Position numbers and translations under genes: made by a program. Under the pieces are notes generated by a model. It did not search any database and was not told the origin of the DNA. It saw only the letters and a list, made by a program, of their open reading frames with translations. From Aquimarina macrocephali JAMB N27 (lineage in GTDB: Bacteria > Bacteroidota > Bacteroidia > Flavobacteriales > Flavobacteriaceae), in NCBI RefSeq assembly GCF_000520995.1, contig NZ_JACA01000025.1, positions 1-64,000 of the forward strand: a stretch of DNA of 64,000 bases, given 5' to 3'. Every line of letters starts with the position of its first letter. The stretch's first letter is position 1. Shown here one piece after another: positions 35,841-45,700 of this stretch.

Positions 35841-37178
35841 TTATCTAAAAGTTTCTGATGGAAACACAACAGGACTCTCATGTCCATTTTTTCCAACAGT
35901 GGCTATTCCGAAGAAGAAATTGTCAATAACAATGCCATCTAAAATGAAGTTGTCTACATTTCCTACAAAACGACTATGATCCCAGGTAGGAGAAGTGGTG
36001 TCTCGCCAGTATATTTTATAACCTTTAATATTTGGGTCATTGGCTTTTTGCCATTTAAATTTTACTGAAGGCTCTACAATTCCGCCTATTTTTACTTCAG
36101 ATGGGGCAGGAGGAGCCCATGCAATACTTGCTAGATTTATAGCATTTACGGCAGTAAGTTTTGCGGCATAATTAAAATTAACATGTTCTACAACATCTCC
36201 GTATTTGATCCCATTTTCTTCACGAATATTTTGATGTTGTTGAGTATAGTTTTCATGCGCTTCCATAATTCGAATTCCGGCATAGCCTAAATCATTAAAA
36301 GGTCTGTGATGACCACCTCGACCAAAACGATCTAATCGATAAATCATCATAGGGTTCATCTCTGGCATATATGTTTTTACATTTTTATGTACATATCGAG
36401 CCAATTGGCGCGAAATCCCGTCGACTTCTCCTCCATAAAAACGTCTACGTCTTACAGTCTTTTCGTTATCAGTAAGATTGGTAGGTTCAGAAAATATTCT
36501 AAAAGCTCTATTGTCAATAACTCCATCTACTCCTTTAATGTTTCCGATCATATCATTATTAAGGATTCCGATAATATCCCAGCCTTTGTCTTTAGCGTAT
36601 TTTGCTAGTCCACCACCACCGAAGAGGCCTTGTTCTTCTCCAGATAATCCAACATAAATAATACTATTTTCAAAAGTATGTTTTGATAATACTCGTGCGG
36701 CTTCAATGGTTCCTGCCATTCCACTGGCATTATCATTTGCACCAGGAGCATCGGTAGTAAAATCCATAGTATCACTAGCTCGAGAATCGATATCACCGCT
36801 CATAATAATATAGCGGTTAGGGTATTTTGTTCCTTTTTGTATGGCTACTACATTTACCACCCAGGCATCATGAGGAACTCTGGATCCCATATCTTTGGTT
36901 ACAAAATCTTTTTGATAAAATACATCTAAACAGTTCTTACAATCTGTGGAGATTTTTTCAAACTCTGTTTTGATCCACCTTCGGGCCGCTCCAATACCTC
37001 GTGTCTGAGAAATAGTGTCGCTAAATGTATTACGAGTTCCGAAGTTTGCTAATTTTTTGACATCGGTTTCAATTCTATCTGCAGAGACTGCATTAATGAT
37101 ATCATAAATACGTTGATCTGTTTGTGCGATTAAAATGGTAGATAATAGAAGTAGGGTAGCCGTGAAAAATGTTCTCAT
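35841..37178 (-). CDS. M28-family zinc aminopeptidase, secreted
   Basis: The 445-residue protein has a signal peptide (about 1-18). Zinc and catalytic motifs are SGDIDSRAS, APGANDNASG, SGEEQGLFG and ILNNDMIGN, then a C-terminal H-containing YAGIRIMEAHENY. The usual HxD motif near SGDIDSR reads D-I-D (no His), as in some M28 subfamilies, so its metal site may differ. The last 90 residues look like a fibronectin type III domain (GYKIYWRDTTSPTWDHS). It sits between the M1 peptidase and the beta-propeller genes on the same strand. Confidence 0.83.
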   Translation of the reverse strand: MRTFFTATLLLLSTILIAQTDQRIYDIINAVSADRIETDVKKLANFGTRNTFSDTISQTRGIGAARRWIKTEFEKISTDCKNCLDVFYQKDFVTKDMGSRVPHDAWVVNVVAIQKGTKYPNRYIIMSGDIDSRASDTMDFTTDAPGANDNASGMAGTIEAARVLSKHTFENSIIYVGLSGEEQGLFGGGGLAKYAKDKGWDIIGILNNDMIGNIKGVDGVIDNRAFRIFSEPTNLTDNEKTVRRRRFYGGEVDGISRQLARYVHKNVKTYMPEMNPMMIYRLDRFGRGGHHRPFNDLGYAGIRIMEAHENYTQQHQNIREENGIKYGDVVEHVNFNYAAKLTAVNAINLASIAWAPPAPSEVKIGGIVEPSVKFKWQKANDPNIKGYKIYWRDTTSPTWDHSRFVGNVDNFILDGIVIDNFFFGIATVGKNGHESPVVFPSETFR

Positions 37179-37261
37179 TTGTGTGAATTTGATCGCCTAA
37201 TTTAAATAAAAGAGCCAAGTAATGATTGTTTCTTAACAAATTTATAAGATGATGGTATGTA

Positions 37262-38791
37262 TCACTGAATAAAAACAACCTTAGTTATTTTCTCATTATT
37301 TACCTCATAAATCGCGACAGCACTATAATATTGTTTATTAATGGTTAGAAACTCTTCATCAATAACTACATTACCCATTACAATTCTATTTTTTATTTTA
37401 CAATTGAGATCAGGTGTGGTTTTAAAGAAATTGGTATATCCTTCTTTAATTTTCTCATGACCTTCGTATAAAAATTTGTAAGGGAAATTATACACTTTTA
37501 TACCTTTGGTATAAGTGGCAACAAAAGCATCGATATCTCTAGCATTATAGGCATCGAGTTGTTTATTAATGATATTTTCAGAATTCTTTTCAATATCATT
37601 GTCAGGTTGAGGTCTGATAAAAGTTACCTTAGCAATCTTTCCATTTTCTACTTCGTATACAGAGATCACTTTTACAATTCGATCACTATATGTAACATAT
37701 TCTTCATCAATTACTTTATTACCAAGTACAATACGATGTTTGATTTCACAAAATAAATTGGGTTCAGTTTTAAATTTTTTATCATAATAAGGACGCATGG
37801 CTTCTTTGCCTTTGTAACGTACTGTATCTGGATAATCATAAATTAACACATTGTCATTATATGTAGCTAAAAAGGCATCGATATCTTTGGCATTGTAGGC
37901 GTCTAATTGTTTTTGAACAATATGCTCGGGAGAAATATCTGATACCACAGCAAGCATGCTTCCTGAAGTATTTGTTGCTATTCTGGAAATATGACCGATT
38001 TCTTTATCCATAAAAGTATAAAAGGTGTTCCAGCCAGAATCTGTTTTTGGATTAAACTTAAAAACCGTATTTCCTTTCCCCATCAAGATAGTACCATCTG
38101 GTAGCCAGCAGATATCTTCAGACCCAGGTACTGTATGTATGATTTTTTCGGTGATTCCTGTTATAGGATCAATTGATTTAATTTCCCAATCTTTATTTTC
38201 TTTACTGATATAGCTAATCAGATTTGTATTAGGTATTTTATGCAACGATCTTCCTATTTTTTTTTGAAACGTATGATTAGTTCCTTTTTTTATATTAGAT
38301 ACTACCAATGACAATGCATTATCTTCAAGTACAGATGAAACGAGCATGTCTTCATTAAACCAGGTATGATATCCAACTTTAAGTCCTTCTAATAAAACTT
38401 TAGACTCCCCGGTTTTGTAATCATAACGATAAAGGAGTTGTTTTCCATCTTGATCCAGGCGAATAGAAGAAACTTGATTTTTGTTAGGGATTTTGGTAGG
38501 GGAATATTCACTTCCGTTTTTGGTTTCTGTAACCCAATCTATTTTAGCATTTTTACTATTATATACGACTATATCTGTTTGTTTATTACGGGTAGAAGAA
38601 AACAAAACCATGGTATCATTAAAAATGGAAGGTTGGTTATCATATCCTTTGTTGTTAGATATATTTCTTTGATTGTTAAGTATGATTGTTTTTTCTTTTT
38701 TGATGATATCAAAAAGATATACTTCAGTATCGGTTTGTGAGAAGGTAGGTATTGTAGTGAGTACTACTAAAAGAACAATTATGTACTTCAT
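37262..38791 (-). CDS. Secreted beta-propeller protein with two NTF2-like repeats
   Basis: The 509-residue protein has a signal peptide (about 1-19). Residues about 35-300 are TolB/WD40-like propeller blades (SIRLDQDGKQLLYRYDY, ICWLPDGTILMGKG). Two clearly homologous SnoaL/NTF2-like domains follow (about 305-405 and 412-509), both with KQLDAYNA[KR]DIDAF and VIDEE[YF]. The second copy is a divergent internal duplication. Such domains bind small ligands or act as accessory modules; catalysis cannot be deduced. The gene lies 83 bases upstream of the M28 peptidase in the same direction. Confidence 0.72.
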   Translation of the reverse strand: MKYIIVLLVVLTTIPTFSQTDTEVYLFDIIKKEKTIILNNQRNISNNKGYDNQPSIFNDTMVLFSSTRNKQTDIVVYNSKNAKIDWVTETKNGSEYSPTKIPNKNQVSSIRLDQDGKQLLYRYDYKTGESKVLLEGLKVGYHTWFNEDMLVSSVLEDNALSLVVSNIKKGTNHTFQKKIGRSLHKIPNTNLISYISKENKDWEIKSIDPITGITEKIIHTVPGSEDICWLPDGTILMGKGNTVFKFNPKTDSGWNTFYTFMDKEIGHISRIATNTSGSMLAVVSDISPEHIVQKQLDAYNAKDIDAFLATYNDNVLIYDYPDTVRYKGKEAMRPYYDKKFKTEPNLFCEIKHRIVLGNKVIDEEYVTYSDRIVKVISVYEVENGKIAKVTFIRPQPDNDIEKNSENIINKQLDAYNARDIDAFVATYTKGIKVYNFPYKFLYEGHEKIKEGYTNFFKTTPDLNCKIKNRIVMGNVVIDEEFLTINKQYYSAVAIYEVNNEKITKVVFIQ

Positions 38792-38905
38792 TGTTTTTAT
38801 TTTCTAAAATACATTGAAATATTGACGTTATTCTTAAGTAAATGTTAATGTAGAAATGATGTCTATCCTTGGTTTTTAGAAAAAAAGAGAAATGGGTTTA
38901 ATCAA

Positions 38906-38934
38906 AAAACCCAGAGCATAAAGCTCCGGGTTTT
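38906..38934 (-). terminator. Terminator after the SusCD operon
   Basis: AAAACCCAGAGC (38906-38917) pairs with GCTCCGGGTTTT (38923-38934) with one mismatch. It lies 64 bases after the stop of the last gene in the operon, on the side where minus-strand transcription ends, and an A-run on the + strand supplies the T-run on the minus strand. Confidence 0.6.
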
Positions 38935-38997
38935 CGAAAGTTGAGTTAGAAAGGCTATTGAGGGAACAATAGTCAATTGTGTATATTGTTGATAAGA

Positions 38998-40335
38998 TTA
39001 GATTCCATACACGGAGAATCTAAAATTTGGGAAATTCACATTCGTAAGTTGAAATGATGGATTAAAGGCAAAAGTACTTTCATCGGTTTCTTGTATGTAC
39101 CATCCTCCTGTATCGATTAACAAAAGAAGTACACTTACAACATCATCGACAGGATCTGTTGCACCAAGGAATGTAAGAGTAAGTTTTTCTCCTGGGGTTT
39201 TTGTAAAATTAAAGGCAGCAATTAGAGGTCCGTTAGGTCCGGAAACTCCTCTAAATTCTATACCATGAACACCAGCGCCGAATTGATTCATTCTGATATC
39301 TAAACCAAACGCATTAACACTTTTAAGTAAGTGTAAAAAGTCGGGAGAAGTTTGCTCAAGGAAATTACGAGAAGTATCATCAAAATATAAATATCTAGGA
39401 AACCTCGTATCAAAAGTATCTACATCGGTAGAGAATAAGGAAGGAACCGGTGCGGTAGCAACAGGAGCCAGATCATAACCAATAACAGTGTTTAATCCAC
39501 CATCTGCAGAAACGAAAGTATTGGTAGCTTCATCAAAAGTAAAGCTAGAAATATCCGAGCCATTTACTTGTAAAGCAGTTCCAAAATTAAATCCAATATC
39601 AGTACCAGCTATAGGGTAATTAACAGATTCTATATTTCCTGTTGATTGATTAAAAGTTGTAATTATTCCTAATCTTTCAAATTCTGCAAAAGAGAATGTA
39701 CCTTGAAACAAAGGAGGGTCTGTAGCTCCTGCATTAGGATCAGTAACAATTATATTTCTAAGGAAACGGTTACTATCATGCCCTAAAGCTATCTCTTCAT
39801 AAGATTCTCTTGCATTTGTAACGCGTTCTTTTTCTCCTTGGGTTGCTTTTTCAAAGACAATTGTAGTGATATCATCTTCATCGGTATCGGTTTTACTTCT
39901 AAACTCGATTCGTTCCGTTTCAACTTTTTGAAAAATAAATTCAAATTCTGCTTTTAAACTAAACCCATTGGTTTCAAAAAGATTATGAAAAGTAGAATAG
40001 TTCTCGAATACTAATTCTGGAAAATGAGCTTTTCCTACTCTATAAGTAGTTTCAAAATCTTGTGCTCCCAGAGCATGATCAGAAACAATTTCTACAGTAT
40101 TATCCTCATTAAAATCTAAGAAAATATTATAAAAACCTACACTGTTATTGGGTTGGTAAACAAGTTTCCATCCAAATTCTGCATCTGTAAGTGTTTTTTT
40201 GTAGCCTTTTAAAAGAGCATCAACACGGCTATCCACGTTTTGATCAAATAGCGGTTCTACTTCATTATCGGTACTACAGGCCATAAAACCCAGAGTAATC
40301 AATAGTAATGTATATATTTTTATGTTTTTTAACAT
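38998..40335 (-). CDS. DUF4302 lipoprotein of the SusCD operon
   Basis: The 445-residue protein has a lipoprotein signal (FMACS, Cys at about residue 20) and the start of DUF4302 (DSRVDALLKGYKKTLTDAEFGWKLVYQPNN). The rest is beta-rich. DUF4302 genes typically sit last in SusC/SusD operons next to the zinc metallohydrolase lipoprotein, exactly as here. It is probably an outer-membrane surface lipoprotein helping capture a substrate. Substrate unknown. Confidence 0.83.
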   Translation of the reverse strand: MLKNIKIYTLLLITLGFMACSTDNEVEPLFDQNVDSRVDALLKGYKKTLTDAEFGWKLVYQPNNSVGFYNIFLDFNEDNTVEIVSDHALGAQDFETTYRVGKAHFPELVFENYSTFHNLFETNGFSLKAEFEFIFQKVETERIEFRSKTDTDEDDITTIVFEKATQGEKERVTNARESYEEIALGHDSNRFLRNIIVTDPNAGATDPPLFQGTFSFAEFERLGIITTFNQSTGNIESVNYPIAGTDIGFNFGTALQVNGSDISSFTFDEATNTFVSADGGLNTVIGYDLAPVATAPVPSLFSTDVDTFDTRFPRYLYFDDTSRNFLEQTSPDFLHLLKSVNAFGLDIRMNQFGAGVHGIEFRGVSGPNGPLIAAFNFTKTPGEKLTLTFLGATDPVDDVVSVLLLLIDTGGWYIQETDESTFAFNPSFQLTNVNFPNFRFSVYGI

Positions 40336-40352
40336 GTCGTTCTAATGTTTAA

Positions 40353-41294
40353 TTAGTTAATACTGTTTAGAAATTCATCTCTCACTGTTAAAAGATCGAT
40401 TCCTACATCTTCTTTCATATATTTTACTACAGCATCATATTTTTGTTTAATACGAGCTTTTCCTGTATTTATTTCAGCACAGTTAGCCGGAGCTCCCATA
40501 GCAGAGCAGTCAATAGGAGTAATATATGTAGCTTCAAAAACAGCGGGATCAGTAGTAACAATACGAGCTATTATTTCTGCAAAATCTTCTCCTACAGCAG
40601 AAGTGCCATAAGGAGTTACCATACCTCTTACAATTGCGTTGTTTATTGATGCAGCACTGTTTTCGTCCCCACCTGCAATTAGAGTTGTCCATGTTCCTTG
40701 CGATGTATAATCATCACTTGATATTTTGAAAAAAGATTCTACATCAAAATTAAAATTCTGATCTACAATATGTGCAAATTCATGATGTAAGGTTCTAAAT
40801 GTTTGTATAATCCATGCAGTATTATCAGGAGCAAAATTATTAGCCTGTGTAAGTGTTACTCTTACCCCAGCATCTGCAACCCCAAGTGTGATCGTACCAT
40901 CACCGTTAAATAGAGGAGAACCTATTAAAACAATTTCTGCGGGGAAATAAGTTTTTAAAAAGCTTTCTCCTTGATCTGATGCTTTGTTATAAGGCTCGAT
41001 CCAGGCTTGCTTGATTAATTCAGCAATAGGTTGTACTACCTCTCTACGTGGTGGTACAGCAGATTTTGTTGGATCTATATAACGATCTACAAATTTATAG
41101 ATTACATCACATCCGTATGGATCTCTAAACTCTTTTTTAAGGAATATATCAAGTGGATCGGTTGATTCAGCTTCTCCTTCAAATATAGTTGTTGGTTGTA
41201 ATGTTTCTTCTCTATCACATCCAGATAGTACTACTAAACCTAGGATGATAAACAATATTTGCTTTATTAATATTTTTGGTGTTTTCATAATCAA
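40353..41294 (-). CDS. Substrate-import-associated zinc metallohydrolase lipoprotein
   Basis: The 313-residue protein has a lipoprotein signal (VVLSGC, Cys about 26) and the zinc motif HEFAH at 171-175. It matches the TIGR04549-like family found in SusCD operons with DUF4302. The likely role is trimming a proteinaceous or peptidic substrate on the cell surface before import. The start could be either of two Met codons (41294 or 41288), with no effect on the signal peptide. It lies 5 bases after SusD and 17 bases before the DUF4302 gene. Confidence 0.83.
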   Translation of the reverse strand: MIMKTPKILIKQILFIILGLVVLSGCDREETLQPTTIFEGEAESTDPLDIFLKKEFRDPYGCDVIYKFVDRYIDPTKSAVPPRREVVQPIAELIKQAWIEPYNKASDQGESFLKTYFPAEIVLIGSPLFNGDGTITLGVADAGVRVTLTQANNFAPDNTAWIIQTFRTLHHEFAHIVDQNFNFDVESFFKISSDDYTSQGTWTTLIAGGDENSAASINNAIVRGMVTPYGTSAVGEDFAEIIARIVTTDPAVFEATYITPIDCSAMGAPANCAEINTGKARIKQKYDAVVKYMKEDVGIDLLTVRDEFLNSIN

Positions 41295-41299
41295 TATTT

Positions 41300-42781
41300 T
41301 TATCTAGGGTTAGGGGTTAATCCAAATGAAACAGCGTCATCTGGAATTTGCAAAGCTTTTCTTAGATCGTTGGTAGTGAGTTCAAAAGTTCCTCCACCTT
41401 CACTTACAGGTAATACATGAGTAACAGGAAGATTAAATCTTTTGATATCAAACCAACGTAACCCGTGATCAATGAATTCTTTCTTTCTCTCATCTAATAA
41501 TAACTGAGTAATAGCATCAGTTTCACTAGTTGCAGAATAGAATGTAACAAGAGCGGCAAGATCAGTATATTGATTTCCTGCATATCTATTATTAGCAATC
41601 AAATTAATATCTGCCAATGCTGCAGCCTGATCACCTAGAAACAAGTTGGCTTCAGCTCTATTTAATATTACTTCTTCTCCTTTTAATTCTTGAGAGATGT
41701 GATAAGCAAGCCCTGAATTAGACGAAAGGTTCTCTCTAAAGAAATATTCTCTAAGTCTAGAAAGGTATCTTGAGTCGGTTCCTACATTCCATACCCCTGT
41801 AGAGGTTCTTGCATCTGCTACATTAAAAATATTAGCAAATAAATTATTAAGTTCTGCATTATTCAACCTATATCCAATACTACGACGTTGAAATGTGCTA
41901 AATTTTTGAATAACCAATACATTACTTTCATCTTCTGGATCACCATATTTATCCGCAATATCATTATAACCAGACCCGGTAAGAGTAGCATAATCTTTCA
42001 CGAAAATTTCAGGAGCACCTCCTAAGAATAGATCACTGTATTTTTTACAATTGGTATAATCTTTTTTCCATAAGTAGAACCTTGATGCAAAAGCCTGAGC
42101 AGCTTTTTTTGTAAAATGATATTTTTTTGTTCCAATGAAAAAGTCATCGTTTATAAGGGCTAATCCTTCTAATAAATCTTTTTCAACAAGATCATAAACT
42201 TCAGCCACTGTATTACGTTTGTAACTTGGTAGAAATTCTGTCTCAGGCTCTAATACATAAGGTACTCCTAGGTTAGAAGAAGCACTTTGATCATAGTGCA
42301 AACCAAACATGTTAACCAGCATAAAATGATTATATGCTCTGGAAAGGAGAGCTTCTCCTTTTACTGCATTTTTTAAATTTTGTTCTCCTTCAAGATTATC
42401 AATTACAGCTAGTACTTCATTAGTTTGTGCAATTGCTTCATATGTTTGATCCCAAAAATATGTTGGAGTATCCTGAAAAATAGCGGTTACATTATCCCAA
42501 GTATATATTTGAGTATCTTGTAAACGTATAGTATTTCCTCCCGAAGTTTGTACAACACCTTCAGAATCAGGATTTCCTGTTGGGCCTACTAAATCGGTAT
42601 ATGCATCTGTAAAAGCATAACTAGCTTGTGAGTATGCATCTGCGATAATTTTGGCAGCTTTTTCAACCGTATCTAGCTCTAATCTGTCATCAGGAGCTTC
42701 ATCTAAATAATTCTCACAACTTGTACCTAAGGTTACAAGAAGTAGCAATAATATATATGATGTTAATTTATAGTTCTTCAT
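41300..42781 (-). CDS. RagB/SusD-family outer-membrane nutrient-binding lipoprotein
   Basis: The 493-residue protein has a lipoprotein signal (LVTLGTSC, Cys about 22) and the SusD pattern of TPR helices, including the N-terminal YLDEAPDDRLELDT and the C-terminal LLDERKKEFIDHGLRWFDIKRF. It caps the SusC transporter and binds the substrate. It is 12 bases downstream of the SusC gene. The operon carries no glycoside hydrolase, so a peptide or protein substrate is more likely than a glycan. Confidence 0.92.
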   Translation of the reverse strand: MKNYKLTSYILLLLLVTLGTSCENYLDEAPDDRLELDTVEKAAKIIADAYSQASYAFTDAYTDLVGPTGNPDSEGVVQTSGGNTIRLQDTQIYTWDNVTAIFQDTPTYFWDQTYEAIAQTNEVLAVIDNLEGEQNLKNAVKGEALLSRAYNHFMLVNMFGLHYDQSASSNLGVPYVLEPETEFLPSYKRNTVAEVYDLVEKDLLEGLALINDDFFIGTKKYHFTKKAAQAFASRFYLWKKDYTNCKKYSDLFLGGAPEIFVKDYATLTGSGYNDIADKYGDPEDESNVLVIQKFSTFQRRSIGYRLNNAELNNLFANIFNVADARTSTGVWNVGTDSRYLSRLREYFFRENLSSNSGLAYHISQELKGEEVILNRAEANLFLGDQAAALADINLIANNRYAGNQYTDLAALVTFYSATSETDAITQLLLDERKKEFIDHGLRWFDIKRFNLPVTHVLPVSEGGGTFELTTNDLRKALQIPDDAVSFGLTPNPR

Positions 42782-42793
42782 AATTAATCTTTT

Positions 42794-45700
42794 TTAGAAT
42801 CCAACATTAAGTGAAAGAGAAACAGTTTTAGCTACTGGTAATGCAGCTCCTCCAGAATTAAAGAATTCAGGATCCTGACCGTTTAACGCTTTGTCAGAGT
42901 ATAGTAAGAATAAATTCTCTCCTTGTATACGAATTCCTGCTGAGGTAAGACCTAGCTTTTTAGCATATGCAGAAGGTACTGTATATCCTAATGCTATAGA
43001 TCTCATACGAGCATACGTACCGTCTACCACTCTTAAATCACTGTTGTTATATAATTGGTATGCATTGTCACCGGCAAATACAACACCATTATTAACAAAA
43101 CCATTAAGTTGGCTTATTAAAACACGATTATCTAATATAGCAGGGATGTTGGTTACATTTTCATCTCCTGGAACCGCCCACCTATTAACTAATTCTCCAG
43201 GAAGAGAATTGAAATCTGTATATGCAGCATCAAAATTGCTATTTAAACGAATTTTGTAATCAAATTTAAATGAAATGTTTGTAGATAAAGTAAAACCACC
43301 ATATTTGAAAGTGTTATTAAGTCCACCTGCTCCTCTTGGTTGAGTAGGACCTTCATACTTTAGTATTTTTTCAATATCGTCTCTACTTTGAAGATCTATA
43401 TTGGTTACTCTATTATTATCAGCATCAAAGAACGTTGGTATACCAAATTCATTTAATCCGGCAAAACGAACCGAGTATAGTGCAGAGATTTCACGACCAG
43501 TGAATGGAGCACCCGCTGGTGATATTAGATCTACTAAACGAGGATCAAATTGAAGTTCTTTTACTTCTTCGGTGTTATAACCTACATTAATATTAGTAGA
43601 CCATTCGAATTTATCTGTTTTTAGATTAACAGTAGATAAAGTAAATTCATATCCCTCTACAGCTAAATCAGCATAATTTCCTCTTTTAAATGCTTGACCA
43701 CCTACACCACTCGTTTTAATATCTCCAATAAGATCAAACGAATTACGGTTATAGTAACCCAGTTCACCGGCAACTCGGTTATTAAACATAGAGAACTCTA
43801 ATCCAACACTAAATTCTTTAAGTTTTTCAAAAGTTAAATCAGAATTTTCTAATGAATTAATTCTAATTATACTTTCTTGATCTTGAGGTCGTAATGGTAT
43901 TTGACCTCTTAAATCAAGAGAAGCACTTGTATTAGAAGGGCCTCTACCTCCTGATAAACCATAAGTAGCTTTTAATTTTAAAAGATTTACCCAATCAGCT
44001 TTGAAGAAATCTTCTCTATCAATGTTCCATGCCCCACTAATATTATAGTTTGTAAGATATCTTGCTTTAGGACTTGACCCTTGTAGGTTGGACCCATCAT
44101 ATCTTAAAGTACCGTTAATAGTGTACTTGTTTTTTAAAGTGTACCCTGCATTAAAGAAAAAACCAGTAAAACGATCTCTAAAATTTTCAATATCAAAATA
44201 TTGATCGTTATTATCGATTAATTGATCAATAGCATCTGGATTAGTATTAATCAAATATCCGTTTTGATAAGAGATACCGATACCATTATATTCTCTACGT
44301 TGTCTTGTAGAAGATTTTATTTCTTGACCCAAAAGGAATGTAAATTGATGATTATCCCCTATGTATGGATTCCATGAAATAGAATTTCTCCAATATACAT
44401 AGTCTAAAATATCTTCATTAAAGACATTTATACCACCTTCTGGTAATATAGAGAAAGGAGGTCTGGTTAAATTATCTCTATCTTGATATAAGAAAGGATT
44501 TACATTTGCCAAAACGCCTTCATCTGCTCTAAATGCTTCTGCCTGATTAGATTTGTCACCAATAATATGCTCTCTTTGAGTAATCGCTTTACGATAGTTA
44601 AAAGTAGAAGTAGCAGTTAAGTTATTAGTGATTTTATAATTTAAATCTGTTTGAAAAGTAATATCAGTTACGTCAATATCAACATAATTATTGTCTAATT
44701 CATGAATGATATTAAAAGGTGCATAGTTTTTTCTAAAGAATTCTAAATTACCATTTTCATCGTATGGTGTAACACTTCTACTATTGGTTAAAGAAAAGCT
44801 ATAAGGGTTGATCTCAAACTCACGTTCAAATTCACCTGTTAATGGGTTTAGTGATCTATCATTGGTTCCTGGAGCTTTCTGTTTTCTAAAACTCCCTGTT
44901 AATGAGGTGTTTATAGAGAATTTTTCAGAAAGATTAAACTTGGTGTTTAACTTTGTAGTATATCGTTGTGCATTATCTCCAATCGTTTGTCCCTGATCAT
45001 TAAGGTAACTAGCTGAGAAATAGTAAATAGCATCATCACTACCACCAGATATACTTAAAGAATGATTTTGTTGTAATGATAAATCATTAAAAAGGGTTTC
45101 AAACCAATCTGTATTGGCTACTTGATAACGTCTGAAAAAACTATCTGATAATTGTCCGTTAGCTCCTATTTCTACATTATTCGTTCTTCTTTCGTTATAA
45201 TATTGCCCTAAAACACCATAAGATTCGGCAAGTTGTGCTGTTGTAAGATCGATTAATCCTTTTTCTACCAATTCGGCATATACAGATAATTCTTGTTGAG
45301 AATTTAATACATTAAAGTTTGTATATCGAGGTCTCAATCTATAAGCAAAATTATTACTGTAGCTTACTCTTAATCCACCTCTTTTACCTTTTTTGGTTGT
45401 GATTACAATTACACCATTCTTTGCACGTGCTCCATATAAAGCTGTTGCAGACGCATCTTTTAGAATAGAGAAACTTTGAATATCATCTGGGTTTAATCCA
45501 GCGATAGAGGAACCAATTAATGAATTGATATCTCCAGAAGCTAAATCTTCCTGATTTAATTCTACATTATCTTCCAAAATTACACCATCAACCACCCAAA
45601 TTGGGTTATTGTTACCATTAAGGGATGTATTACCTCTAATTCTAATTCTTGGTGATGCACCAAATGAACCAGAAACATTATCTACAACTACCCCAGCATC

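Noticed and set aside
42891..43259. Plus-strand ORF of 122 codons
   Set aside because: Antisense to the SusC barrel, which is unambiguous; the composition is that of a reverse-strand shadow.
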